From: Vibrio bathopelagicus
Lineage (GTDB): Bacteria > Pseudomonadota > Gammaproteobacteria > Enterobacterales > Vibrionaceae
Assembly: GCF_014879975.1 (NCBI RefSeq)
Contig: NZ_CP062501.1
Coordinates: forward strand, 434,001 to 498,000
DNA length: 64,000 nt
Direction: 5' to 3'
Part shown: piece after piece, positions 45,409 to 54,827 of the stretch
Layout of the letters: every line of letters begins with the position of its first letter
How positions within the stretch are numbered: position 1 is the stretch's first letter
Program-made: the position numbers and the translations under genes
The notes under the pieces: generated by a model
What the model was told of the DNA's origin: nothing
Databases searched by the model: none
Seen by the model: only the letters and a program-made list of their open reading frames with translations

Positions 45409-46539
45409 ATGACTGACCATGATAGCTCCAATAACGTAGATCCAAGTTTTGAAACTAATGAGAATACGTATTCCGAATCACAGTACTATGATGGCGAAGG
45501 GCAAGAGTATTCGGTAGTCAAAGAACGTACCTGGAGCCAGAGAGTGAAGGCTTCGATCAGTGATCTGGGGTTTGGGGTATTTCTCATTTCTCTTGCTCTA
45601 TTTGCTTTGTATGCCAATGAGCATCGCTCTGACCATCGTGAAAAAGTGCTTAAGCAGGGACAGAAAGCGGCCATTTCGATTGCATCTGATCAGCGTGATT
45701 GGAACAACAATCGGAAATTGGTTCACACTTATGGTTTAGCTAGTACAGAGGATATCTTGGTTGACTCCGAATTCGGTATCAAAGCTGTTGGTATTCACCT
45801 AAAGCGAAGAGTTCAGGTGTATCAATGGAAAGAGTCGCGTAGAACTCACATACAAAAATTGTCTGATGGGACCGAGAAAGAGGTCACAACTTACACTTAT
45901 CGTAAAGTTTGGTCAGAGCGTTTGAACGACTCGACGATCTTTAAACAAAAACAGTATCGTAACCCTGAATCAGTAGCTTTCAAAACCACTGTTTACAATG
46001 CTGAGAATATGCGTTTTGGCGGTTTCGAATTTCCGTATGAGCTCTCTCGTATGATGAGTCGATATGTGGAAATTGAGGCTGACTCAGACTTGTTGTTGGG
46101 TGAGCAAGCATATGGTCATGTATCTAAGGATCAAAAGGGGTATTACATAGGTAATGATCCAGACACGCCAAGTATCGGCGATATGAAGATTACTTTTCAT
46201 ATTGTTGAGCCTGCTGTCGTCTCTATTGTGGCTCAGCAGATTGAGGATGGGTTTCGCGCTTGGAATACGAAAAGTGGCCCATTAAGTTTGCTGCAATATG
46301 GTGTAAAAACTAAGGATGAGATGTTTGAAAAGGCGCATAGAGAAAATACGTTTGCGACTTGGGCATTACGTTTCGGAGGGTTTGCTTTTATGTGGGCTGG
46401 CTTTTTTCTATTGTTGCGCCCAATTGCTGTAGTAGCGAGTGTCATTCCTGTCATTGGTGCTGTTATAGGTGGTGGAGTGACTCTGATTTCGTTTAGTTTA
46501 GCGGCGTTAGGAACCTTAATTACGATTATTATTGTGTAA
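45409..46539 (+). CDS. TMEM43-family membrane protein
   Basis: This 376-residue protein has one transmembrane segment near 50-68, a large central domain and a C-terminal cluster of three or four hydrophobic segments (about 310-376). Segments such as FGGFEFPYELSRMM resemble TMEM43 (LUMA, PF07787), a family known from animals and scattered bacteria. The N-terminal 40 residues are acidic and polar. No enzymatic motif is seen. It is monocistronic, flanked by a perfect palindrome upstream and a bidirectional terminator downstream. Its bacterial function is unknown. Confidence 0.72.
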   Translation: MTDHDSSNNVDPSFETNENTYSESQYYDGEGQEYSVVKERTWSQRVKASISDLGFGVFLISLALFALYANEHRSDHREKVLKQGQKAAISIASDQRDWNNNRKLVHTYGLASTEDILVDSEFGIKAVGIHLKRRVQVYQWKESRRTHIQKLSDGTEKEVTTYTYRKVWSERLNDSTIFKQKQYRNPESVAFKTTVYNAENMRFGGFEFPYELSRMMSRYVEIEADSDLLLGEQAYGHVSKDQKGYYIGNDPDTPSIGDMKITFHIVEPAVVSIVAQQIEDGFRAWNTKSGPLSLLQYGVKTKDEMFEKAHRENTFATWALRFGGFAFMWAGFFLLLRPIAVVASVIPVIGAVIGGGVTLISFSLAALGTLITIIIV

Positions 46540-46559
46540 CGTTTATGCTCTCAGAATAC

Positions 46560-46592
46560 AAGAAAGAGCCTGTTCAACAGGCTCTTTCTTTA
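46560..46592. terminator. Bidirectional terminator between TMEM43-like gene and DUF3010 gene
   Basis: AAGAAAGAGCCTGT/ACAGGCTCTTTCTT is a perfect 14-bp stem with loop TCA. It serves both convergent genes. Confidence 0.85.
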
Positions 46593-46617
46593 TCAATTAC
46601 TTTCTAGCGACTTTTGA

Positions 46618-47043
46618 TTAGCGCTGCATCAAGCAAGCATATGCCGTGGTAAACGGTGCTTCTTGGTATTGCTTAAGGCCAGTCTCTTTGAACTTCATCA
46701 TAAGAGGGTTGCGCTTAAGGCTCTCTTTGATGTCAGCTGGTGATACAACCGTTACGTCTAGGTCATCGATCAACTGAATTGCCGCTTCTAGTTTGAAACC
46801 GAAGCCACCGCCAGCAAATTTGCCTTTAGTTTGGCGCTGACGAATTACCACTTTATCTACTTGGTAATCTTCCATCAGTTTTGCGAAAGAGAATTGAAAA
46901 TCTTTCATGTTTTGCGTGTCGTTTGCATCGCCAATTGCGACTTTTGAAACGCGACAATCAGGAATGTTAAATACGCCATCAGACAGAGAAAGTAGACAAA
47001 TGATTGCATCATTACCTTTGATTTCAACACCACAAATTTTCAT
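46618..47043 (-). CDS. DUF3010 family protein
   Basis: This 141-residue cytoplasmic protein belongs to the DUF3010 family, which is frequent in marine gamma-proteobacteria. The N-terminus (MKICGVEIKGNDAIICLLSL) resembles the first strands of an RNase H/RuvC-like fold, and RQRQTKGKFAGGGFGFKLEAA is a family hallmark. No catalytic set can be confirmed. It is monocistronic. Function is unknown. Confidence 0.75.
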   Translation of the reverse strand: MKICGVEIKGNDAIICLLSLSDGVFNIPDCRVSKVAIGDANDTQNMKDFQFSFAKLMEDYQVDKVVIRQRQTKGKFAGGGFGFKLEAAIQLIDDLDVTVVSPADIKESLKRNPLMMKFKETGLKQYQEAPFTTAYACLMQR

Positions 47044-47303
47044 GTTTATACCTATTTACTTTTGAGCCGTACATTATGGTGTTATTTCTAACACATCGCC
47101 AGTGTTAGCATGCGTTAGCCGCAAATAAGTCGAATATTGTCAGCAGTTGCCTCCTGTATGAGTTGACTATTGGCTAAATAAACAACCACCACCTGAACGA
47201 TAACGTTTGCTATGAGATGAGGTTCACAAACTCATGGCAGTGTTGAATATTGATACGGTATATTATGCCCGCATCCCTATTTACTGTGTGGTTATTAGCC
47301 TTT

Positions 47304-48941
47304 ATGAGTATCAACAACCTTTCTATTAGGAGCAAAATCGCGATTCCATTAATGGTCATCGTGATTGTGTTCTCCACTGTAACTGTACTTAATGTCATTA
47401 AATCTAATGCGCAAGCGGCGATCAACAATGAACTCAATAATGTAGTTCAGCCTGTGTTAGACAACCTAGAAGACGGTTACCGCGACATCTACCAAGTCAT
47501 TGCTTCGGCTCAAGGCCTTTTACTTGCTAAAGACCAAGCGGCGATTGATTACCAAAAATTTGAATTTAGAGATAATGCTTACAAAGCGGTTCCTCGTTTT
47601 GAAAGCGTGCAAACTCTATATACAGCAGGTGTGTTGGATCCTTCTTCTCGCGGTGAGCTGTCGAAGCTTGTTAATGCGATGAGCAAGTGGGTGTCGCTGC
47701 ACGAGCCTATGTTTGCTGATCCTGCCAATGCTCATCAATACAATATTGATTACTCGCATCAGCTTGACGCTGAGTTTGCCATTATTCGTAAGCAACTGCG
47801 TTCAATCCGAACTTTGATTGAAGTGAAACAAGCCGAGTTACGTAAGCAAGCTGACGACTCGATTGAAGCAAGTAAGGTGATCATTGAAGTAGGTATGGCC
47901 GTTGCTATTTTCGCTGCGTGCTTTGCTATGTGGTTATCGAATCGTTTTATCGTTCAACCTATCCAAGGTGTAGAAAAGGCGATGAGTGAAATCGCTTCTG
48001 GTGATGGTGACTTATCGCAGCGTATGGCTGTGAACGGGAATGATGAAATTGCACGCTTGAGCTCTGCATTTAACCAATTTGTAGGCAAGATCCACGTTAC
48101 GGTGGAGCAGGTGATCTTGGCATCTAATGCAGTACGTTCAGAGATGGAAAACATTAAGTCTCTGACACAAAGTGTTGCTCAATTCTCTGCTAATCAGCAG
48201 CAAGAAAGCGAAGTGGTGGCTGCGGCTGTTCATGAGATGCAAGCAACGAGCGAAGCGGTAAGTGGAAATGCTCTTGATGCTGCTTCTGCGAGTAATACGG
48301 CCAATCGTGAAGTTGAGTCGGCTGATAAAACATTGGGCTTAACTGTGAGTTCTATTGAACGTCTGGCACATGACATTGACAATGCAAGTGGCGTGGTTCA
48401 TGAACTCGATAGTGATGTGAAGAACATTGCTTCTATTCTTGGTGTCATTCGAGGCATCGCAGAGCAAACTAACCTACTGGCGTTGAATGCGGCAATTGAA
48501 GCTGCTCGTGCTGGTGAGCAAGGCCGTGGGTTTGCAGTTGTGGCTGATGAGGTGAGAGCCTTAGCAAGTAAAACGCAAGATAGCACGGGCGAAATTCAGT
48601 CGATGATTGAGCGTTTAGAGCAGGGCGCACAACAAGCGGTTGGCGTGATGAATGAAAGCAAGATCAGCGGTGAGAAGACGATTGTTCAAGCTGGGACTGC
48701 TGCATCCTCACTGAGTGAAATTCGTAACTCTATCGGTATGATGAACGAGATGAATACGCAAATCGCAACAGCGGCTTCTCAACAATCTCAGGTATCGGAA
48801 GAAGTGAATCAGAACGTACAACGCATCGCTGAAAGCACCATGCAGATGGTTGAAATGGCAAGCAGTGCTGAGAATGCATGCATGGCACTGGCGGAGCAAT
48901 GTGAAATGCTGGACGGTCTTGTTTCTCAGTTTGAAGTTTAG
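47304..48941 (+). CDS. Methyl-accepting chemotaxis protein
   Basis: This chemoreceptor has about 545 residues. The first transmembrane helix (about 10-30) is followed by a helical periplasmic sensor domain (about 35-190), a second helix (about 195-215), HAMP and the cytoplasmic signalling domain with the hairpin [20 protein letters not shown]. The frame is open from 47250. The ATG at 47304 ([12 protein letters not shown]) gives a standard receptor N-terminus, but the ribosome site is weak, so the start is uncertain. It is monocistronic. Ligand unknown. Confidence 0.88.
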   Translation: MSINNLSIRSKIAIPLMVIVIVFSTVTVLNVIKSNAQAAINNELNNVVQPVLDNLEDGYRDIYQVIASAQGLLLAKDQAAIDYQKFEFRDNAYKAVPRFESVQTLYTAGVLDPSSRGELSKLVNAMSKWVSLHEPMFADPANAHQYNIDYSHQLDAEFAIIRKQLRSIRTLIEVKQAELRKQADDSIEASKVIIEVGMAVAIFAACFAMWLSNRFIVQPIQGVEKAMSEIASGDGDLSQRMAVNGNDEIARLSSAFNQFVGKIHVTVEQVILASNAVRSEMENIKSLTQSVAQFSANQQQESEVVAAAVHEMQATSEAVSGNALDAASASNTANREVESADKTLGLTVSSIERLAHDIDNASGVVHELDSDVKNIASILGVIRGIAEQTNLLALNAAIEAARAGEQGRGFAVVADEVRALASKTQDSTGEIQSMIERLEQGAQQAVGVMNESKISGEKTIVQAGTAASSLSEIRNSIGMMNEMNTQIATAASQQSQVSEEVNQNVQRIAESTMQMVEMASSAENACMALAEQCEMLDGLVSQFEV

Positions 48942-49006
48942 GTTTTGAATATGAGCCAGTAGTAGGGCTCGTTTTTAGCCCTCACGAATTCGTGATGAAC
49001 CATAAA

Positions 49007-49042
49007 AAAGCCCGCACTCAATGAGTGCGGGCTTTCTTTTTT
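49007..49042 (+). terminator. Terminator after the chemoreceptor gene
   Basis: AAAGCCCGCACTC/GAGTGCGGGCTTT is a perfect 13-bp stem with loop AAT followed by CTTTTTT. It may also serve the convergent DUF3316 gene. Confidence 0.85.
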
Positions 49043-49083
49043 AAATACCAGCTCGTTTTTCCGACCTTGTAAATAATGTTTTG

Positions 49084-49431
49084 TTAGCTGCTACGACCGT
49101 CTTTGTATGTGTAACGGTAGTCAACTTTTACATTCGCTTGGTAATGGATATCGCCGCTCATGTTAGTGATTTTTTTCACTTCCATATTTGCGTCATCAAT
49201 CTTGAACGAATCGTATTTTGTTGTTTGTTGGAACTGTGGCAGTTCTCTAGAAAGCTCAAAAGGTGTTTTTGCGCTTAGCTCATCCATAAGGTTAGTTCCT
49301 GCATCGTATGCTTCCGCTTCAGTAACAAATGTATCAGATTTAAGCGTTGTTTCTTGAATCGTTGTTTTAGTTGCTGCAAACGCTGTTGTGCTGAGTACAA
49401 GAGTTGATGCAAGTATGATTAATTTTTTCAT
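49084..49431 (-). CDS. DUF3316 family secreted protein
   Basis: The 115-residue product has a signal peptide (AFA/AT near residue 19). The mature domain of about 95 residues is beta-rich and ends in VKVDYRYTYKD, as in DUF3316 proteins of Vibrio. Such proteins are periplasmic or exported, with no known function. It is monocistronic, with AGGAG before the ATG. Confidence 0.72.
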   Translation of the reverse strand: MKKLIILASTLVLSTTAFAATKTTIQETTLKSDTFVTEAEAYDAGTNLMDELSAKTPFELSRELPQFQQTTKYDSFKIDDANMEVKKITNMSGDIHYQANVKVDYRYTYKDGRSS

Positions 49432-49693
49432 AGGAGTACCTTACTTTGTTGAAGTACCTGTGTTCCGGTACAGAACCAACATACCAACGAAGTGGTAAGA
49501 TGAGTGTCAGGGAAAATGACGATTTTGTTAGTGTTCAGTAAGGAATATTTAGAAATGTCAGGGATTGGTTGGAATGATTTCGAGTGATTGTAGCTAGGAC
49601 AGATTTATGCGCAGAGCATATCAAGCTAGGTGACACTTATTTGTAACTTCAATACACTGTATGGGTAATCATCGTTCATCATAAGGTAAAAGT

Positions 49694-50563
49694 ATGGCCA
49701 ATTGGGAAGGGGTAAGTGAGTTTGTAGCCGTAGCGGAGCGTGAAAGCTTTACGGGAGCTGCTCAGAAGCTTGCTACGTCAGTTGCTCAAATCAGCCGCAG
49801 AGTGGCTAACCTCGAAGAGCGCCTAGCGGTTAAACTCCTGAACAGAACAACCCGTAAAGTCTCTTTAACTGAAGCGGGTCAACTCTATTATCAACAATGT
49901 AAGTTGTTGGTTGAAGGGTTAGAAATTGCTGAGCTTGCTGTGACTCAAATGCAATCTACGCCAAAAGGGCTTTTGAAAGTTACTGCGCCAGTCACTTATG
50001 GCGAACGTCAATTGGCTCCGATTCTGCATAAGTTTTTAAAGCTCTATCCGCAAGTTGAATTAGAGCTGATGCTAACCAACCAAAAGCTTGATCTTATCGA
50101 TTCAGGTGTTGATGTAGCGATTCGTTTAGGCAGATTAGAAGATTCAAGCCTCGTGGCAAAAAAGCTATCACAACGACAACTTTATGTGTGTGCTAGTCCT
50201 GACTACATCGAACGCTATGGTGAGCCTCATACGCTTTCTGAGCTGAGTAACCACCAATGTTTAGTGGGTGGCTTTGAGCACTGGCGTTTTAAAGAGAACA
50301 AGCGCCCTCGCGCGGTGCGAGTGAATGGCCGAATTAAGTGTAATAGTGGTTTGGCTCTATTAGATGCAGCAAAGCAAAGTATCGGCTTGGTGCAGTTACC
50401 TGAGTATTACGTAAGTGAAGATCTTGAATCGGGTGAGTTGGTTGAGGTTTTGACTGATTTTCGTGACGATAAAGAGGGAATTTGGGCGCTTTACCCTCAG
50501 AACCGTAACTTGTCCTCAAAGGTTCGCTTGCTGGTGGATTTCCTTTCTGAGCAATTAGATTAG
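49694..50563 (+). CDS. LysR-family transcriptional regulator
   Basis: This 289-residue regulator has an N-terminal winged helix (FVAVAERESFTGAAQKLATSVAQISRRV, about 11-38) and a substrate-binding-like effector domain. It belongs to the group of LysR proteins acting on quinone or aldehyde-responsive genes (AQISRRVANLEERL). It is not divergent from any gene; instead a DNA glycosylase gene follows after 4 bp, so the two may be co-transcribed. Targets are unknown. Confidence 0.85.
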   Translation: MANWEGVSEFVAVAERESFTGAAQKLATSVAQISRRVANLEERLAVKLLNRTTRKVSLTEAGQLYYQQCKLLVEGLEIAELAVTQMQSTPKGLLKVTAPVTYGERQLAPILHKFLKLYPQVELELMLTNQKLDLIDSGVDVAIRLGRLEDSSLVAKKLSQRQLYVCASPDYIERYGEPHTLSELSNHQCLVGGFEHWRFKENKRPRAVRVNGRIKCNSGLALLDAAKQSIGLVQLPEYYVSEDLESGELVEVLTDFRDDKEGIWALYPQNRNLSSKVRLLVDFLSEQLD

Positions 50564-50567
50564 TTCT

Positions 50568-51245
50568 ATGACGGCAAGCCAAAACAATGAAATTAGCCCA
50601 AACGACCTGATACTCGGTGTGTTCGATGCACTAGAGCAACATTATGGCTATTTTGATTGGTGGCAACGGGATGACCCTTACAAGATAATCCTAGGTGCTA
50701 TTCTGGTTCAGAACACCAATTGGAAAAATGCAGAACAGGCATTAACGAATTTAGGTGATAAGTGCGAGCCAAGATCGGTTGCTGAGATGGATCTCGATGA
50801 TCTTGCCCAAAAAGTGCGATCCAGTGGTTATTACAATCAGAAAGCCATTAAGTTGAAGGCTGTGACAGAGTGGTTTTCGAAGTACCAATACGATATGTCT
50901 GCTGTTCGTGAACAGGATAAGAATCAGTTACGAAAAGAATTGCTGGAAGTGAAAGGGATTGGTGGCGAAACGGCTGACGCTATTCTGGTGTATGCGATAG
51001 GCAAACCGTCTTTTGTGATTGACGCATACGCGAGAAGGATCTTTACTCGCAACGGGCTGGATGTGCCTAAATCGTATGAAAAATTCCGCTGTTTGATGGA
51101 GAGCGTGATCCCCTTAGATACCAAAAAGTACGGCTATTATCATGGCTTGTTAGTCGAACATGGGCAGCAGTTTTGTAATCCTAAGCCAAAGTGCGAGCAT
51201 TGCCCTTTAAATCAAGATTGCGTTAAAGCTGGAGTTGGAGCTTAG
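50568..51245 (+). CDS. Endonuclease III-like DNA glycosylase (MagIII-type)
   Basis: The protein has 225 residues with a helix-hairpin-helix (LLEVKGIGGETADAIL, 125-140) and catalytic Asp D152 (VIDAYARRI). A C-terminal [4Fe-4S] loop has C203, C209, C212 and C218. E134 stands where Endonuclease III has its catalytic Lys, so AP-lyase activity is probably absent. That makes it a monofunctional glycosylase like Helicobacter MagIII, a 3-methyladenine glycosylase. The cluster spacing is C-x5-C-x2-C-x5-C, one residue shorter than in Endonuclease III. It starts 4 bp after the LysR gene. Confidence 0.78.
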   Translation: MTASQNNEISPNDLILGVFDALEQHYGYFDWWQRDDPYKIILGAILVQNTNWKNAEQALTNLGDKCEPRSVAEMDLDDLAQKVRSSGYYNQKAIKLKAVTEWFSKYQYDMSAVREQDKNQLRKELLEVKGIGGETADAILVYAIGKPSFVIDAYARRIFTRNGLDVPKSYEKFRCLMESVIPLDTKKYGYYHGLLVEHGQQFCNPKPKCEHCPLNQDCVKAGVGA

Positions 51246-51292
51246 CCCTACTAGGTGTTATTTCTGTTATCCAACCATCCATAGATAAAATT

Positions 51293-51322
51293 CGGGCTTC
51301 AGAATAGAGATTCTGAAGCCCG
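51293..51322. terminator. Terminator between glycosylase gene and Cache chemoreceptor gene
   Basis: CGGGCTTCAGAAT/ATTCTGAAGCCCG is a perfect 13-bp stem with loop AGAG. The T-tracts are weak on both sides (TTTTA downstream; AATTTTATC on the minus strand). Confidence 0.6.
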
Positions 51323-51377
51323 ATGTGTTTTAGAAGTTAAGTTGCGTTTGATTACTGCTTACTAGACCGAAAATGTA

Positions 51378-53039
51378 TTAGACCGTGAAGCGATCCACCA
51401 AGTGATATAGCTCATTTGCTCGACTGTTGAGGTTTTGGCTACCTGTACGGTTTTGGTTTGCTAGTGCAGCCGATTGCGAGCTTTGGTCAGAAATCACCAC
51501 AATACGCTGAGATATCTCTTGGCCCACAATATTTTGCTGTTCAGTTGCTGTAGCAATAAGCGAGTTCATATCCATGATGGTATCAATCGACGCTTGGATT
51601 TTAGCAAGTGCTGCGGCTGCGGCATTCGCTTCTTCCACCGTTTGAGCACTTCGATTTTGGCTCGAGTCCATTGCTTTTACTGCTGCATCCGAGGCGGCTT
51701 TCAACTGCTGGATCATTTTGTGGATGTCACCGGTACTTTCTTGAGTGCGGCTTGCCAGTTTACGAACCTCATCCGCAACAACTGCGAACCCACGACCTTG
51801 TTCACCAGCACGAGCCGCTTCGATTGCTGCATTCAATGCTAATAGATTGGTTTGCTCAGCAATGTCTTGAATTACCGCCAACGAAGAGGAGATATTCTGC
51901 ACATCGCCCTCTAAACGAGACACCACGGTGTTGGCTTCAGATACTTCGCTCGCTAGGCCTGCAACCGAATCTGCAGCTGCGTTCACTATTTGCTGCGCTT
52001 CTTTCGCGTTGCCCTCTGCAAGTTTCGCTGAATCGGCTGCTTGACTTGCGTTGCTTGAGATCTCTTGCGCCGTTGTGGTCATCTCTGTCATCGCCGTTGC
52101 AACTTGTTCTGTCTCTTCACGTTGCCCTGTTGCAATTTCGTCAACCTGCGCAGCGCGAGAAGACATGCTAGATGTCTCCGCTACTACTTGCTGACCCACA
52201 TCACTTACGCTGCGAATGATGGTTTGCAGGCTTGCTACAAAGGCATTGAAGTTCTCACTGAGCTTAGTGAACTCTGGCGCTTTGAAGGTTTCCATTCGAG
52301 CGGTTAAATCAGCTTCACCACTCGCGAATGCGCTGATTGAACGGTCAAATTGCTCAAGTGGCTTCATAATTGTTCGGTTAACTGCTACTGCAAACACGGC
52401 AACCACTAGGGCGATTAATCCACAGAAAATAGCGATGGCAGTCAATGAGCTTTGCAGTGCAGCGTTCGAGCTCTCTTTCATTTCTGCGATGACCGCATCA
52501 ATGTCGTCAGTATAAAAACCGGTACCAAGCATTAAATCCCACTGCGGAATGAATATTGAGTAGCTGAGTTTTGGTAGGGCTTCAGATTGACCAAGTTTTG
52601 GAAAGTAGTAGGTGGTGAATTCGCCTAGTTTCGAGTTCTTGATTAGGTCACGAATCAGGTAATTGCCTTTCTTGTCTTGCAGGTCGTAATAGTTTTTACC
52701 AATACCATCGTTATTTTGCCCAACAACGACTCGAACGCCTTTAGAGTCATAACCAAAAATATAACCAGATTCGCCATATTCTAGCGTTCTTAATGTCGGT
52801 AGTGCCTCTTCCAGTGTTGCGCCTTTATCTAAAAATGGGCTGATCGAAGAGTAGGCCATTTGCAGGTACGCTTTGAGTTCCTTTTCTTTCATCGCCATCA
52901 TATTGCTACGCGTTGATTCTACTTGCTGCGCGGTCAGCTCTGTACTTTTCATGTAAGTCACACTCATCATACCCAACGCCATTACCAATAAAGGTATGAA
53001 CGAAAGAATATAGAGGCGGTTTTTGATGGTTAGGGTCAT
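51378..53039 (-). CDS. Methyl-accepting chemotaxis protein with single Cache domain
   Basis: This 553-residue chemoreceptor has transmembrane helices at about 8-28 and 195-218. They flank a periplasmic single Cache domain ([20 protein letters not shown], then YYDLQDKKG and [13 protein letters not shown]). HAMP and a signalling domain with [20 protein letters not shown] follow. Cache receptors bind small ligands such as carboxylates or amino acids. It is monocistronic. Several antisense ORFs across it are shadows. Confidence 0.9.
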   Translation of the reverse strand: MTLTIKNRLYILSFIPLLVMALGMMSVTYMKSTELTAQQVESTRSNMMAMKEKELKAYLQMAYSSISPFLDKGATLEEALPTLRTLEYGESGYIFGYDSKGVRVVVGQNNDGIGKNYYDLQDKKGNYLIRDLIKNSKLGEFTTYYFPKLGQSEALPKLSYSIFIPQWDLMLGTGFYTDDIDAVIAEMKESSNAALQSSLTAIAIFCGLIALVVAVFAVAVNRTIMKPLEQFDRSISAFASGEADLTARMETFKAPEFTKLSENFNAFVASLQTIIRSVSDVGQQVVAETSSMSSRAAQVDEIATGQREETEQVATAMTEMTTTAQEISSNASQAADSAKLAEGNAKEAQQIVNAAADSVAGLASEVSEANTVVSRLEGDVQNISSSLAVIQDIAEQTNLLALNAAIEAARAGEQGRGFAVVADEVRKLASRTQESTGDIHKMIQQLKAASDAAVKAMDSSQNRSAQTVEEANAAAAALAKIQASIDTIMDMNSLIATATEQQNIVGQEISQRIVVISDQSSQSAALANQNRTGSQNLNSRANELYHLVDRFTV

Positions 53040-53314
53040 ATCACGTTTCCTGTGCGATTATTCATGCCGTTATCAACACATTATTAATGTGGTTTCAAAA
53101 TGTAAATGCGCTTATGGTCTAATTGTTATCCGAAAGTGATTTTGTTTTGTAAACTTGATGGTGGTTGGGTTTTAGCCTTTTTTGACCTATGTAACTAAGT
53201 GCTCAGTCCTTGATAGGCTTGGTTGTTTCTCTGCTTTTGAATTAGACGTTGCTTTGTTAGAATGCGACGCTTTGTAGCACCTTGCTATGTCTATTCGTTA
53301 AGTGAGAAAGATTC

Positions 53315-53827
53315 ATGAACAAAAGCCATGTGACTATTGGTTTAACTAACCCAAAGAGCCCGACAAACGTTGGTGCTGTTATGCGCGCGGCTGGTTGTTA
53401 CCAAGTCGACGAAGTTAGATACACAGGGCAACGCTACGAAAAAGCGGCTAAATTTCACACCGATACTAAGAGTGCTACGCGCACTATTCCGTTGACAGGC
53501 GTTGAGTCGTTTTTGGATAACCTTGATCCAGAAACCAAGATCGTTTGTGTAGAGCTTGCTGAAGGTGCAACACCACTGCCGCGTTTTAAGCACCCAGAAA
53601 ATGCGATTTATATCTTCGGCCCAGAGGACGGTTCTATTACCCAAGATGTTGCTGATAGAGCGGACCACGTTGTGTATGTGCCGACAGTTGGCTGCATGAA
53701 CCTGGCTGCGACCGTGAATGTTCTTCTTTATGACCGCCTTGCAAAATCTGACGAGATGGACGAGAGCAACGAGCTTATTAAGAAAAGCCGCGATAACCGT
53801 AATCATTTAGTTATCAAAGAAAAGTAA
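53315..53827 (+). CDS. SPOUT (TrmH/SpoU-type) RNA methyltransferase
   Basis: This 170-residue protein contains the SpoU signatures NPKSPTNVGAVMRAAG (motif 1), IFGPEDGSI (motif 2) and VPTVGCMNLAATVNVLLYDR (motif 3). These form the deep trefoil knot for S-adenosylmethionine. Such enzymes 2'-O-methylate tRNA or rRNA. The protein is near minimal length for the family and lacks a separate RNA-binding extension. The exact RNA target is not clear. It is monocistronic. Confidence 0.85.
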   Translation: MNKSHVTIGLTNPKSPTNVGAVMRAAGCYQVDEVRYTGQRYEKAAKFHTDTKSATRTIPLTGVESFLDNLDPETKIVCVELAEGATPLPRFKHPENAIYIFGPEDGSITQDVADRADHVVYVPTVGCMNLAATVNVLLYDRLAKSDEMDESNELIKKSRDNRNHLVIKEK

Positions 53828-53912
53828 CTCCTGCTGTCTAGTGTTATCTATCCTGCAGTTTATCGGATATTATCTTGATACATCATAGATAATGGAAGGG
53901 TTAGATAACACA

Positions 53913-54749
53913 ATGGAAGACAAGCAATTACTTGCCGCACTGCAACAAGAACCTATCCTCGATTTATATCAGTTATTTCAAAACGTCGGCAAAGATCGCT
54001 CTCTATATGATTTATTGGAGAGGTTATCTTCCCTTAAAGAGCAACATCAATTGAGCACCCAACTTAGCCCTTTGAAGCCTCACATTGAAGGGGTACTGGC
54101 TCAATTCGACGGTACGACGTCTGACAGTAACATCCTCAAGGCGGTCGCAATCCAATCAGAGATTCAGCAACGAGGTCACAGCATGAGTCGTTACATCATG
54201 ACATCAGATAATCATCGCCACTTTTCACCTCAAGCGGATTTAGTGATGTTTGGAGACTCGATCACTGAGTGGGCACCGTGGGCTGATATTTTCCGTGATA
54301 TTTCTATGGTTAACCGCGGCTTGGCTGGTGATACCACATTAGGTATGTTGCGACGTATTGACACCACGTTAAACGCGAATCCCCAGTTAGTCTGTTTCAT
54401 GGCGGGAATCAACGACTTGGCTCAAGGCTACGGCGTTGAACATGTGTATGACAACTACGTAAAAATGGTCAACATATGGCGAGATAATGGTATCCAAGTG
54501 TTGGTGCAGTCGACACTTTATGTTGGTACTAAGCTGCAAAGCTTAAACCCAAGTGTTGAGTCTTTAAATAGAAAGCTAAAAGATTACTGTGCGCAGCATG
54601 GCATCGAGTTTTTAGATGTGAATGCGGTATTAGCGCCCAATCAACACTTGTCGAATGAATACACGTGTGATGATTTACATTTGAATGGCAGGGCTTATCA
54701 GGTGTGGGCTGAGGTTCTGGTGCCCACGATAACAGAGTTACTGAACTAA
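53913..54749 (+). CDS. SGNH/GDSL-family hydrolase with N-terminal extension
   Basis: The protein has about 278 residues. The catalytic part shows the four SGNH blocks: FGDSITE (nucleophile Ser), NRGLAGDT (Gly), AGINDLA (Asn) and DDLHLNG (Asp/His pair). About 105 residues of helical, polar sequence precede it, longer than in typical family members. Activity is probably as an esterase or acetylhydrolase on an unknown substrate. The frame is open from an ATG at 53892. The ATG at 53913 has GGAAGGG 12 nt upstream and is slightly preferred. It is followed by a LysR gene. Confidence 0.75.
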   Translation: MEDKQLLAALQQEPILDLYQLFQNVGKDRSLYDLLERLSSLKEQHQLSTQLSPLKPHIEGVLAQFDGTTSDSNILKAVAIQSEIQQRGHSMSRYIMTSDNHRHFSPQADLVMFGDSITEWAPWADIFRDISMVNRGLAGDTTLGMLRRIDTTLNANPQLVCFMAGINDLAQGYGVEHVYDNYVKMVNIWRDNGIQVLVQSTLYVGTKLQSLNPSVESLNRKLKDYCAQHGIEFLDVNAVLAPNQHLSNEYTCDDLHLNGRAYQVWAEVLVPTITELLN

Positions 54750-54827
54750 ACTCACACAGATAGGCAATTTAGCTGATACAAGAGAAACCAAGCTCTGAGC
54801 TTATTTCGTAACCATAAGGATACTGAT

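Noticed and set aside
51608..52171. 187-codon + strand ORF across the Cache chemoreceptor gene
   Set aside because: It is antisense to conserved chemoreceptor sequence, its composition is Leu/Arg-rich as expected for a shadow frame, and it has no ribosome site.
53342..53806. 154-codon minus-strand ORF opposite the SPOUT methyltransferase
   Set aside because: It lies entirely within a conserved gene on the other strand and has no family signature or ribosome site.
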